Source: Gymnogyps californianus (taxonomy: Eukaryota > Chordata > Aves > Accipitriformes > Cathartidae). Taken from it: DNA of 64,000 nucleotides. The notes beneath the pieces were generated by a model. It was not told the DNA's origin and did not search any database. It worked only from the letters and a program-made list of their open reading frames with translations. The stretch is taken from the NCBI RefSeq assembly GCF_018139145.2, contig NW_026114235.1:806001-870000 (forward strand). The letters run 5' to 3'. Position 1 is the first letter of the stretch. Each line of letters starts with the position of its first letter. Of this stretch, positions 23,266 to 36,298 are shown in pieces. The translations under genes and the position numbers were made by a program.

Positions 23266-26200
23266 TTAATAATGTAGATATTTTTTTGTTCTACCCCTGT
23301 AATTCTTACAGCATGTAATGGGTGGGATTCCTTTTTATCTTCCAGCCCGTGTTGCTTTTCACACTGCCACCGAAAAGCTACTAAATTACACTAAGTTCAA
23401 GACAAAATATTTGGGGCAACGTAACTATATGAGATTAAAATTTCACTTCTTTTTATTCATTTCTTCCTCAGCCTATGCTCTATCAAGTAGAATTTTTCAT
23501 GTGTTGCATCAAAGGAAGGATCCAGTCCTACAATGAGCTGCTGTTCAGTGGCTGTCTGCATTTGGGTTGAGGGATTCTGTGATTCTAGCACAGGCTGCAT
23601 GAGAAGAGAGCTCAGGGCTTTTGCATGTAGGATTTTGGAAAGAGATTATAAACCACATCCTGAACTCATTAATTTGTTTTTTCATTGTCAAGCAAAAATG
23701 TCTTTTTATTTTTTTTATTTTTTTTCTTGTAAATTGTGTAATCGCACTTTGAATGGTATAAAACCAGTTGCAGGGCTTCATAGGAATAAGTATCTCACTT
23801 GGAAGATAAACAACTGTGCATGTTTGGAAGTGCATGTGCCTGTCTTTTTAAAAATAAAACCATTCTACTCGAGAAGTTTTATTTTCAGTTTTCATAATTT
23901 ATAGCTATTTTTCCCTTCAGTGAAGGAATACAGTTTTTTTAATATGTTTCCTTTAACACTAAGACTGAGGTTTGGCATTTTTAATTTCATGGAGTGATTA
24001 TGAAAATGGTATTTGTGAGCACTAGCTAGGGCCAGATAGAGTGCTGGCAAAGATTAAGCAAGCTTCTTAAAACACTTCTGCTACAGCACCTTGCCCATGA
24101 CCTGCGACACCCAAGTGAATGCAGAGCTGCGTCTACTCAGAGTTGAAACTGCAGATGATAGTGACAAATTCTAAGACGATTTTTGTAACAAGCATCACTT
24201 GTGGCCTATTTCAAACTGGAATTTAGATTTGAAAGCCTGAATCACAGTTATTTCCTGGTCTTCCTTTTCAGATTGACACAGTACTACATACAGTGTAAAT
24301 TTGAATTAATTTACGCTTAATGCTACTGAAAGATATCTGATTGTAATATAAAAGGGATCTAGAAAATACTACTTTTCTCCAAAATATCTTTCAAGCTGTA
24401 GATAGTAAAAACTCAAAATTGCAAAAGATTATGTATGTGCTTAAATTTAGGTATGCAAACAGTACCACTGCAATCAATGGACCTAATCACATGCTTAAAA
24501 GTAAGCATGTGCACAAATCTCTACAGGGTCATGACCCAGTTCTGTATTGCTCCAGTTCACAAGAGGCCAACCTCCTTGACCTTGCAAGCCAAAATCCCCT
24601 TACTTAGAGCTGCAAGATGCATAGCTCACCCCTCCGAGAGCTGGCGTGTACATATCCTCACCCAGCTCCTTTGAGGGCTGTTAGTGTGGACTGGGCAAAC
24701 AGTCGGTGTCTGTGAGTGAAAATGGTCTCTTACTAATCTGCACATCAGTGCAGCTTAAACATCTGCATGTTCAAGATGATAGTAAGCCTCAAACAGTGCA
24801 CATTTTGCCATGTCAAATTCATGCACATTCGTCTAATATTTGTAGTAACTCCTACCTGCTAGTCAGTTTTAAAGGAAGTGTGGAGCTTGAGAATTGCATG
24901 GGTCTAGATGAAGTTGAGCAGCTGCTTAATCTGAGACTCCACAAAATGCCTCTGGCCTATATTTGGGACGGACCTTGTTTTTTACTATATTACCACAATA
25001 ATTCTCTGTATGTTCCTTTGTCAGATGGGAACAAAGGGTTTTTAGTGAAAAAAAGAATCAGACCTGCTTAACTTAAATAGTCCTACTAAGGCAAGTAAAC
25101 TATTCTTTTTCCTAAAATAAGAATAACTTATTTACTTTCTACCTTATGTACTTAACTATTTTGTTCAATGGAAGCTTATATACTTCCAGAATGAGGGTTT
25201 CAGTTTTTTCAGCCCACATAGCTGTTTTGACATTTAAAAGGTATTTCTCATTGTTGTACCGACAGGAGTCCAGCTACAGAGAAAAGAACAACAGATACTA
25301 AAAGAGCAGGGACACCCCCCCCCTTTTTAATAACTTGAGTTCACTGCTGGAAAATAAAGCAAATTTTATTTATATTAAGCACATTAGAATGTCCAGGAGT
25401 AATATCTTTAAACTGTAAGTACTTTTGCTGAACAAGAAGTTAAGTCCAAATGCCAAACTAGAACATACATACATGTCTGAACTCTCAAAGTAGAATGATG
25501 TTAAAAGTGAGAGCGCTATACCGTGGCAGGATGTCAGATAAAGCAGCTGGGTATTCTTTTAAGTTTTTTTCTTAATTAGTTTAACAGTGACAAAGAAATA
25601 GATTAGTGGTTAATAAACAGAACTGCACACACAAATAAAAAAATAAATTATAATAATCGTATTCATATATACATGCACACTTACATAAATATTGGAAATA
25701 AAATACTTATAATATTCAAGCATAAATGTCATATAAATGTGTTTTCAACCTGAAATACAGTAGTCAGCTCCATTTTACATCTTTCTTAAAACACTAACAA
25801 CTCAGCAGAGTCCTATATTGAGGCAGACACATACCAGGTGTCAGTTCCATGTCTCCCATGTACAGTTTATATTTCTGCAGTATACATTTTATTTGAACAA
25901 CCAGTGAACAGGGTAAACACAATATAAGAGAAAATGGATGAAAAAACCAGACTGAATTGTTAAAAACCAGGAAAAAATCTTCAGAAGTATGTAATTAAAA
26001 TATGCAGACCCAGATTCTGCTGGTTTATATTGATGTAGATCCAGAGTATGGAAAAACGGTGGTATTACTTTGGATTTGCTCGTGCAGCTTAGAACTGAAT
26101 CTGGCCTATAAAATTTAACAAGCTGCATTTTGCATCAGATGGCAATGTATATTTCCATAGGCAAGTACTTCATGGTTTATAAATAGCATATATATTGTAA

Positions 26201-29200
26201 AAGTGGTGCAAATATGGTATTTCATGTTTTTACTACTCACAATTACGTTATCCATTGTAACATTAAAGTCACTTAAGTAGCCAGCTTTAAGTATGCACCT
26301 TTTTTAGAGGTTTTTTTTAATTTACTTTTATGGTAGAGCTCATTCAAGATACAATGAAATAGCTGGTAAAGGCTGTGCTGGAGGAGACGCCAGTAGGGAA
26401 GGGTAACCTGCTTTGGAAACAATCTCACTTTATGAATAAAGTCTGAAACCTCTCAATTCAGAGAGTATGCAGTTTTTCAGAATCAAGAGAGAAAAGCAAA
26501 AGGTCTGTGACAGCCAGGCTGCCCCACTCTCTGTGCCTCAGCCAGCAATTATACACCAAAGAGTACAAAACACCCAGGCTGGCACTCGCCTTGTCTCCTC
26601 TGCCCCCCACAGCTACTGATGCCAACAGCAAAGTGAAGAGGAGGAAGAAAATGAGCTCAAGGAAGAGGTAGAAAGGAAGGAAATTGAGAAGAGGGTAAGG
26701 AAAGGAAATTTGAAGAGAGGAAGAGAATGGAAACTCAATATTATTACTGTTAATAATAATATAATACTGCTTATATAATTATATATTAATATAATTAATA
26801 ATAGCAACAATAACAATAGTCCTGACTATATTGGAAGAAATGGAATGAAACAGACAAATGGGCTCCTGTCATTTGACCATTGCTTCAGAAGCTATGCTGA
26901 TGGTTATCTGTAACAGAGCAATAGACAAAGACAGTGTTTGCTTACACCTGCATTGTTTTGCATTTGAAATCTTTAAAACTATTCTATAAAATTATTAATA
27001 TTACTTAGCTTCACAGTAGACTTTCTAATTGACAGCCCCTGCTATGAAAATCATCATTGTAATAATTAACTTTTTTCTTGCTATTTTTTCATATTCCAAG
27101 TAAAAACCATGAAATTTGTATGTAAATAAAGAGATAATACTAGTAATAAGCTTCTTTCATGCTGACCCCAGACCTTAGTGACTGTGGAAACATCTGCATT
27201 TATAAATTCTCATACAAAATCCACACCTGAATTCTGTGGATCTATTTCCCCCAAAGTCTATGCAGAAGAATAATATAATTTGACCCTACAAGACAGGACA
27301 AAGTTGTCCGACCATGCCTTAAATAAAGTTCCTTATTTAAACAGCCACATTGGCAATTGCAAGCAGTTAAGCACGTAGTTTCAGAATCTCATCTTTTCTT
27401 TTCTATTTTTGCACTATAATCAATAGATTGTTGATAATTTAATTAAGCTAAGTGAAATACAGCTCCACACATAGTGTATATATTGGTCCAGTGTAGTCTC
27501 TCCCAAATATAACCCTACAAGCAGCTGGTATGGATATACCACCATCACCTCAGACTCTTATTGCTCAGATAAAGACAGTAAAGATGCAGTACAAATAACT
27601 CTGGTTTCAGATATTTTTATATGTGCTTAGATAGTCAATATGACTTTCTATTTCAGAATCAGCTGGAATTACATTCTGTGCACTTATTTGGTTTTGGTTT
27701 TTAAGCATAAATGATACAAACAGCAGAATATCAAAAAGCCAAACACAAGCTGTATAACAAGCTCTTCTAATTTTATCATCAGTCTTCTTATATTAGGAAG
27801 CACTCATTTCTGCTGAAACTAGAGATTGGAGAAGTTCTTAGTCTCCATAGCTTTAGGCAAAAACTTGTGCACAGGATGTGGGACTCAGAAGGCAGAGAGT
27901 AGAGTAAACAAAACAAAACAAAACAGTACTAAATAGACAGCAATAGTATAGCTTTTCCTTTTTTTGCTTTTCCTTAATCTGGTCTTTGTGGCCTGAACAG
28001 AAGTTTTAAATTCTTCAGGATGGTAACAGTGGCAAATGTAAGAAAATCTGACTCGACTCAGCTTCTTCAGCTTCTTTTAACCAGGCAGTTGATTCATTGC
28101 TGCAATGTTAAAACTGCAGTTGAGAGACAGATGAAAAGTCATTCCTCAGATCTCAGTGATTTTGGGGTAAAAATTCACCCATGCAATGAGCACATCACTG
28201 CAGGCAGAGGACAGTTCTAGGGTTGCATTTCCAGTGTTTCCAACTCATAATTTTATTTCCAGCTGTGAAATAATTAGTATTCTTTTAAAAGGTCCCACAA
28301 TTAGTACAGAGCATCGGGATCTGCTCTGTCATCTCTATCACTGCTGGGAAGAAAAATGAGACAATGAAAAAGTGTCCTCCAGAGGCTCAGAAATAAGAAG
28401 GTAAACTCAAAAAATTCTTCAAAAAAGTCAAAGCAAAGAATAAGAAAACAAAACCAAAACAAACAGTTAGTGCTTTTTAAGAGATTTTCATGAGCAGGGG
28501 GAGAGACTCACGATTGTTCTCAGAAGTGCTAGCAAGGCAACATACACTTTTTTCAGCAGACGTGAACTAGATCCCCTAATGTGACTGCTGCTATAATAAT
28601 AAAGGCTCTCATACACTCATATCAGTAAAAAATACATACAAGATGATTTACTAATAAGAAAAACTGCTAGTAAGGAATACTTAGTAAAAAGAAATACCTG
28701 CTTAAATTATTATATCACATCCTAAAACTTAAAAGTACCTTACTTAGGACTTGTGGGATGATTTTCTAGTTATAATTTTTAATAATTCCTATTTTGATTG
28801 TATGCAGTTTTGACAGGGCAGTCAAGCTATAGAAACTATTCTGAAATTTGTATCATATTTGCAAACAGTTCTACTGAAAGAGTGGAAATAAAGGAAAAGG
28901 ATTCAGAAAATACCCAATATGAAATGCTTTGAAAAACAATATTTTTTTCAAACAGGCATTTTTAATGCAAAACTGCCAACACTAGTTAAAATGGGTAATA
29001 GCAGAAGCTTAAAAAAGTCATCAAATAGAATATTTCATTTTGAAGCAACAAAGCAGTTTGTTTAACCCAGGGTTCTTTTTTGTTTGTTTTGTTTTGGATC
29101 TTTCTTCCATTTAACAACATTTTGGGCTGAACTGAAAACATTTTTCTTTTCCTGATTAGGCAGGTGGCCTGAGAAAACAGCTATTCCTTTAATTGCTATT

Positions 29201-31304
29201 TTCCTAGGGCTATAATCTTCTTGATGAAAATACAAAACACTTAGTGCCTGTCTTTGCTATGGAATGAGCATGAGTTGATACCTCCTGAGCTACCAGCATC
29301 AGGTCTGGACCCAGGAGAAGGACTGCTGCAGCAGCAGGGAGACCTGCCTGAGTTACCATACCCTGCTGATTGATTGGCAAGAAACATTGCCTTGAAGGTG
29401 GCACCACGCTTGTGGGGAATGCTTTCCTGACCTGTTCGTATGTCAGAGTAGCACTACGTTTTTCTGCCTGGAGCTCCTGGCTTGGATAGGAGTCAGCTTG
29501 TACTTGTATGTACAGTCTTCTTGGATCTAGCTCACGTGTCTCGTCAGTGCATGTTATAGACACATTTTTATGGCTCACCTTTGAATATTGGCCTCTAGAT
29601 ATTTACCTTGTGTTTTCTTTGGAGGAAGTTAGTTAATTGGATTTAGTGTCCTGAGGTTTAATTCAGATTTAATTTAACTTGCAGAAGGTCACTCTTAGTG
29701 AGAGCAGAACAGTTTATAGATTGCACATGAGTTAGCAGATTGTTCAAAGGCTCTGCCAGAGTCTGTGCTCACCTCAGCCTCTTGATTTATGTGAAAGCTA
29801 AAAAATCCCCTGCAAACTCTTCTATCCTTGGTTAGGTTTTAACTGAGATTAGTTAGAGAATTCAGAGCATATCCTTTTCTTCTCTTAAACAACCCCAGAA
29901 GGAGGTGTTAAAGGCTGTTGGTATCATTCTGTTCCCACTGGAGTCAATCCTAACCTTTCAAGCTATATCTGCATTGTGTACAGTTATGTTAACTGGCTCC
30001 AAACACACGTGATATGCAAAAGAGATGATGCAGGAGCAAGGATGTGTCAACATGGTGCTCTGCTGGACTAATTAAGCCGACTTCATCAGCAGGACAGAAC
30101 AGCTTTGGCAGACAGTAGCATTAATGCAACTACGCTGTTTTCAGTAGCAGAGCTTGTTGCGTATGCAGAGCTTGCAGTTTTGCCATGCCGTGTACTGCGC
30201 TACCTTACACATCCATTATCTGCCTGTTGCCACACCTGAATGGGTTAGGAGGAGGCTGAGCTACAGGCTTGTTGCTGTGCCCGGGGCCACATTGTCACAA
30301 AGGCATCTGGTCCTCTCTCTTTAGAGAAGACCTACCCAGTAAATGAGCCTTATCTTGTTACCTCCACGTTTTTGGCCTCTGCCTTTCCTCAGAAAAGGAA
30401 AACAAGAAGCCTCTTTCTGACAAATGTTCTATAATTAGAGTGCTTATTATTAATATTAAAGCACATTAGGGTTGAGGAGCATTCATCATATATACATATA
30501 CATGCAGAACTTCTAAACGGAAAAGTAGGTCAATGGTCACTTTGCCAAAACTCTCCCAAATGAGTTGGAATCAAGTGTTTAGCTTCAGATGAGGCTGCTG
30601 AAATGTTATAACTTGGTTTTAGTTTGATGCCTGGCACTGCGTCTCCTTGGGTCAGGTACTCAGTTGCTGGCTGGAGTGTCGGGGGCAGACCCATGGCACT
30701 GTGCATGGCCACGCCGCTTTGCAGAAAGGAAAGTAGCTGCCTCCTGGGAGCCCCACATGAACACCAGTACACACAGCCACAAGCACTTGTGTGCAGCCAG
30801 AGCTAAGAAATAAAGGCCAGTTTATGCCTTCTATTCCCCTTTGTAGATGTGTGAGGTAGAATCTGTAAGGAATTACAGGAATTATTTAAAAAATTCATTT
30901 AGCAAATAGGAAATTAAACAAAATGAAATCTAAATATATCAATAATGAAGCTGAATGCATATGTGAATATAGACTGTATATCTGCAGATAGATACATTAA
31001 ATGCATGAAAGAAAATGTGAAAATTCACATACAGTTTGCAGATGTCCTAAGTGCTCAGCACTTCTGCTGTGATTTTGAAAAGAAAGAGGCAAAATCACTA
31101 TGGTTTAATAATAAAAAATTGTCATTGAAATTTTTTTGTTTTTTTTTTTCTTTGTCAGAACAGCTCTGTGATTTATAAGCCAGAGAATTATCAAATCTTT
31201 ATTACATCAGAGTATAGCATACCAGGAAATACTTTATATTAATACCGGGAGATTTTTAGCATTTTATACATTTAAATGGAATGATACATGAAACTCTTAG
31301 AATG
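23266..31304. other. Long gene-free AT-rich stretch
   Basis: Eight kilobases without a supported gene. I checked the longer open frames at 24706-25071 (plus) and 29210-29578 (minus) and recognised nothing in either. A purine-rich tract lies at 26631-26732, followed by TA/TAA-rich DNA to about 26820, and a C9 run sits near 25315. Short AAAAC runs occur at about 27908 and 28445. Confidence 0.45.
26631..26732. repeat. Purine-rich low-complexity tract
   Basis: About 100 bases made almost only of G and A (words such as GAGGAGGAAGAAAA and AGAAAGGAAGGAAA), followed directly by TAATAAT-type AT-rich sequence. It is low-complexity DNA with no coding signal. Confidence 0.75.
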
Positions 31305-31309
31305 GAAGA

Positions 31310-32273
31310 TGTGTTGGGTTTGTGTGGCGGGGTTTTGGTAGCGGGGGAGGGGCTACAGAGGTGACTCCTGTGAGAAGCTGCTAGAAGCTTCCCCGGCTCC
31401 AAGTTGGATCCGCCTCTGGCCAAGGCCGAGCCAATCAGCGATGGTGGTAGCGCCTCTGGGATAACATATTTAAGAAGGGGAAAAAGACCACTGAAAAACC
31501 TGTAGCGGAGAGAGGAGTGGGATGTGAGAGAAACAACCATGCAGACACCAAGGTCAGTGAAGGAGAGGGAGGAGGGGCGCCGGGGCAGAGATTCCCCTGC
31601 AGCCCGTGGTGAGACAGCAGGCTGTCCCCCTGCAGCCCATGGAGGGTTAACGGTGGAGCAGATATCCACCTGCAGCCTGTGGAGGACCTCGCGGTGGAGC
31701 AGGTGGCTGGACCCGGAAAAGGCCGTGACTCTGTGGGAGAGCCCATGCTGGAGCAGTTCGTGGAGGACTGCAGTGCGTGGAAAGGACTTGAGTTGGAGAA
31801 ACTCATGGAGGGCTGACCCCCGTGGGAGGGACCCCACGCTGGAGCAGGGGAAGAGTGTGAGGAGTCCTCCCCCTAAGGAGGAAGGAGCGGCAGGAAAAAA
31901 ATGTGTAATGAACTGACCGCAACCCCCATTCCCATCCCCCTGCGCTGCTGGGGGGGGAGGAGGTAGAGGAATCGGGAGCACAGCTGAGCCCGGGAAGAAA
32001 GGAGGGGTGGGGGGAAGGTGTGTTTTTAAGATATGGTTCTATTTCTCATCATCCTACTCTGATTTGATTGGTAACAAATTAAATTGATTTTTTTTTTCCC
32101 CAAGTTGAGTCTGTTTTTTTGCCTGTGACCATAATTGGCGAGTGATCCCTCACTGTCCTTATCTTGACCCATGAGCTTTTCCTTATATTTTCTCCTCCCC
32201 GTCCCACCGGGGGGGGAGGAGCGAGCGAGCGGCTGTGTGGTGCTTTGTTGCCGGCTGGGCCTAAACCACGATA
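31310..32273 (+). repeat. Solo LTR, family B, copy B2 (964 bp) with a family A-like 3' end
   Basis: It starts TGTGTTGGGTTTG and ends ACCACGATA (a decayed CGACA end). It is flanked by a perfect 5-bp duplication GAAGA (31305-31309 and 32274-32278). The 5' three quarters align with B1, with fewer internal repeat units. The last 60 or so bases (GCGGCTGTGTGGTGCTT, then TAAACCACGA) match the 3' end of family A rather than B1 or B4. The polyadenylation signal position reads AACAAA, one base off AATAAA. Confidence 0.88.
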
Positions 32274-32278
32274 GAAGA

Positions 32279-35200
32279 TTACCTATTTTTTCAAGAAATG
32301 TGAATCTGATAATTGAATAAAATATTAATCTGGTGCTAGATACAAGGACACTTTTCCTTACAGCAGCTAAGAGAAGAGGAAGAAGAGAGAGAACAATGCT
32401 ATTGACTTTTAGTTCTTTTTTTAACACAAAACTCTTACTGACTTCCCATAGGAGTTTAATACAGAGATGATGATATTCACCTAGAACAATCAGGGCCATG
32501 ATGAAGGATATCCAGTCTTCCTGGTCTATGGGGTTACATACCAATATTATGATCCAGAGCCAGAAGCCCTCATACCCTAGAGTGCTGAGAAGCAGATGAA
32601 TTCCCAGAGTAGTTCTTAAACATAAAGTAACAGTGTCTTGTTCTGTCACTGTTTAACCTCTTAAATTTTTTATTTTGGGGGGAATTTTCTGTCAGAAAAT
32701 ACTCTAGTTTTACATTTTAATAACTTTCAACATTTCTTTCAGTTATTTCTTTTGCCCCAGCTTTCTAACTTCATTTCTTGTTAGCATCATTTTGATGTTA
32801 AGCTCTCTTATAAAATACTATTTGTGTACATGTATAATCATTGTACACATGATTGTGTACATCAGTATTGTATTCAGAAATGAAAAATTTTCAAAGTACT
32901 GTCACTGGGAAGTCTTTCTGTGATGGTCCAGACAAATTCGGTGCAATTTTCTTTGCACAAAAAAAGTGCAAAAATGTGGGCATTCTGCCAATTTAATAAC
33001 TGCTGTTACTGGTGTACTGACCATAGGGAAACTGTCTGAGTAGGTAGGGAAGGAGGAAGAACCATTTGCTGATAAATTACCAGTAGAAGCAAGGAACAAA
33101 GTTTGCTAAAATCAGTTTTTATGATCAGGTCAGGAACTGACTGACTTTTACAGCTGATTCTGCCAAGTCAAACTGGGCTGTGCCTCAGCCTGGCCTTGTA
33201 TTTGGGGTAAATTCATTTCTCTCCAGAAATCAGAATGTTAAAAATAGAAAAAAAATCTTTATTAATGCAACTATGCTACCACAGCTGATAAGTATTATTT
33301 CAGATACAGTTTATGCATGCATCATTTTGCAGTTTATGAGAACATGGTGGCTGGTACTTACATTATTATCTGTCCTTGATGCAAGAAATCTATGTTTTTT
33401 CCATATCTATCAAAGGCTGTCATAAGAAATAAAGTTATGGAACAAAAATGTGTTAAAAATGTGTGTATAAAAGTTTAAGTCCCCAGTGGAAGAAAAATCA
33501 AGAATAAAAAATAAAAAGACTATAATATGCAAAAAGAGTTGGAATGAAATACAACCACACACAGTTAGAAAGGGTTTGGAAGTTTCCACGGGACTTGCTG
33601 GAAAATATACATTGCTTCTATGAGAAGATTTGGTTTATTAGTAAAAGTCTGGGTAAAATTTCAGGATTTAAGAGAATACCAATAAAGTGAAGACTGACAT
33701 TAACCAGACCATGCTATAAATACCACATAAAGAGACCAAACAAGCCCACTACTGAGAGACATGCTTGATGTTCTGCTTCATTGCTAGCCTATAACAATAG
33801 GAAGAAAGCTGTTGTCTCTGTAGAATTAGTTCAGTTAAATAAACTGCTCAAAATGCTATTGTTTAGGTCTGACAGCAGCTGCTTACTGCGGTTCCTGTTT
33901 ATACATGATCAGCTGACACAGCATAGAGTCTGCTGCAGTGTGCCCGTAGCACATATACATTTTAAACTGTGCCATTTGGCATATACGAGTCACTTCTTGT
34001 TGCTTTGCATAAATTCCTCCTCTTTTTGTTCTCATCAAGTGTTAAGCATAGCTCAGGATGATATGCAATACAAGTTGCTCCTTTAAGGGGGGGCATTTTC
34101 AAAATTCACTTCTACGAAGTTGAATTGGTTTATACCTGCAATTTAGTTGCATGTAACACTGTGAGCAATTATGCTCTACATAGTTGACTGCAAATGTAAA
34201 CCTGAGTTTTGATTGCAGCATAAAATTTATATTAAAAAATAAAATCAATTCTTTTCTCAATATCAGTTGGAAGGCATGTTTTTTCTGAATGGCAGACACA
34301 AAGATATAGGAGCAAAATTCAATAAGAATATTATTTTTACAAGGACACTGAACCTCACTCTGATGAAGAATATATCTATTGTTATTAGCCTTCTAAGTGT
34401 GCATTTTTATAATGAACAAGACAGGTTACATTTCTGAAAGCTCTCTCCTCCAGGCATCGAAAAATGCAGGCACATATAACTGCTTCAGTTAACAGTTGAT
34501 TTGTCTTTTACCATAGTGGTGGACATTCAAGCCTGGGAGATAACACAGCTAACATTAAATATGTTTGCTATACCATTTAGAGTGAAGCCATTCAGGCTTT
34601 TCAGGACTGTGACCTATAATATTTTACTAATACAAACTTTGTGCTCACTGGTAATCGTGAGATAATAATTCACTAAACAGCTAGTAGAGAGCTCAGCTCA
34701 AGCTCCACACAGACCCATGTCAGAAACAGATTATAGGGAAAGAGGGAGAGAAAATTAAATTTTAACTCCCTCCCCTCATACATAAACTCAAAAGACTCTC
34801 CAAAACAAACATACATATCCTCAGCTGAGAGGAAGGATAGAAATCAGTACTGAAAACTGGATTAGAGGGTTGGTTTCATGGGGATAGCAGGGAACAGAAA
34901 GCAAACTTCCTATTATCAGCTGACTCTCACCGAAAGCACGATCTTCTAATCCGATGCAGAAAAAGCTTCTGCTGAAGTCAACAGGGCTGGACCCTTTAAA
35001 GTTCCTGAAGAGTTCACAATTCATATTAAATGAGTAACTGAATAACTGAAAATTAGTATCAGCACTTAGACTGTTCTCTCTAGTAAAAAATAAAGAAAAT
35101 GTGAGACCAAATTCATAGAGATCCTTATTTCTTCCAAATTATGCTAAGAAATGGAAATCTGTCTTCTTAACTCTAACATGTATTTGAGTTTAGTAGCAGG

Positions 35201-35506
35201 AAATTGCAATAAATGTCATATTATTATGCAGAATGTATTTGTAGCGCATACTTATATATGCTTCTATGCTTATAGTAAATTTGAGGCACAAGAATCAGGA
35301 TTTAGACACTAGCAGTTTTTATAAATGAAGACTGCTGAATCAGGTTCTAAACTCTAGAAACTGACACAAAATAAAAGCAGCTTTTAGGTAAGTTTTCAGA
35401 CTAGTACAGATAAGATTCACAAACTTGAGGGAGTGTATAAGTTATCTGGTAGAATATCATATGTCAATGTTTCCTTCTTAGATTAACAAAAACAACCTTT
35501 ATGGTG
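32279..35506. other. Gene-free AT-rich stretch
   Basis: No supported gene, LTR or RNA. Several short chance frames (for example 33781-34086) show no family resemblance. Confidence 0.4.
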
Positions 35507-35510
35507 CCAC

Positions 35511-36027
35511 TGTTGGAGATATGCGAGAAACAAAAACAAAGGATGCTATTTAGTTAACGAGGCATGACCTTGAGAAGAGAAACAAGATGACACCATAAGT
35601 CAGTGGGTAAAGACATACCAAGATAAGCACAGGGGCAATCAAAGAGCTACTTGAACTGTGAGTGAACTATCCTAATTAACATACTAGAAAACCCACCCTT
35701 GAGTAGGGAGAGCCCCCTACCAACAGAAGCCCCTTCCTCACAGAATATGCGCAGTAAAAAAGGAGGACACTGCGACTTTAAGTGGAGATGAGACTTGCGA
35801 GAACCAATAGGAACGAGAGTAACTAAGCAAAACTGTAAAAATACTGATAACTGTTGCTTGAAAGGTATAAAATGCTTTACCGTGTGTTAACCAGGTGTGC
35901 TAGCTTTGTGGAGTTACCACCTAGCACCCATCTCTGCGCAGACATGAAATAAACAAATATCTCGGCTCTGTGTGTTAATCGGCTTTTTTGCACACCGGGT
36001 GAAAGAATCCTGATTTTTGGGACAACA
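35511..36027 (+). repeat. 5' LTR of provirus D
   Basis: It starts TGTTGGAGATATG and ends GGGACAACA. Promoter and processing signals are in the usual order: CCAAT at 35804-35808, TATAAAA at 35866-35872, AATAAA at 35948-35953. R and U5 then run into the CA end. The spacing from the TATA box to AATAAA (about 80 bases) is normal for a class-I LTR. Confidence 0.95.
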
Positions 36028-36030
36028 TTT

Positions 36031-36048
36031 TGGCGACCCAGATGGGAC
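36031..36048 (+). promoter_or_regulatory. Primer binding site of provirus D
   Basis: Three bases after the LTR comes TGGCGACCCAGATGGGAC. The TGG start and position define a tRNA primer binding site. The TGGCGACC start fits an arginine tRNA best as far as I can recall, but the exact tRNA is uncertain and should be checked against an avian tRNA set. Confidence 0.75.
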
Positions 36049-36243
36049 GGCCATAAGGCCTTGCCCGGATCGTCTTGCCGTCCCCGACAGCGGACCGGAC
36101 CGGACTGAGCTCCAGCGCGCACCGACCTATTGATCAGGGACTCCTCCGGATTCCCTCCGAAGCCGGGGCGACAAGCGACTCAAAGGTGCAATGCCAACCA
36201 GAGATATTTGTATCAGGGTGAAAGGGGAATGAATCCTTGGATT

Positions 36244-36250
36244 GGTGAGT
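36244..36250 (+). promoter_or_regulatory. Candidate 5' splice donor of provirus D
   Basis: GGTGAGT matches the vertebrate splice-donor consensus and lies about 200 bases behind the LTR, where retroviruses place the donor used for env mRNA. The exon boundary would be 36244/36245. It is predicted from sequence only. Confidence 0.5.
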
Positions 36251-36298
36251 ATAAAATTTAATTACAAATTCAATGACTCCCATGGAAGGTTAAAGGGT

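Noticed and set aside
23558..23580. GGGATTCTGTGATTCTAG as another CR1 3' end
   Set aside because: Only the terminal octamer-like words match. The upstream CR1 3' UTR signature is absent.
24706..25071. 121-codon open frame on the plus strand
   Set aside because: No recognisable domain, motif or promoter context. The length is possible by chance in 64 kb, and nothing around it suggests an exon.
29210..29578. 122-codon open frame on the minus strand, somewhat GC-richer than its surroundings
   Set aside because: I recognise no family and see no splice sites or neighbours to support it. It would need cross-species comparison before being called.
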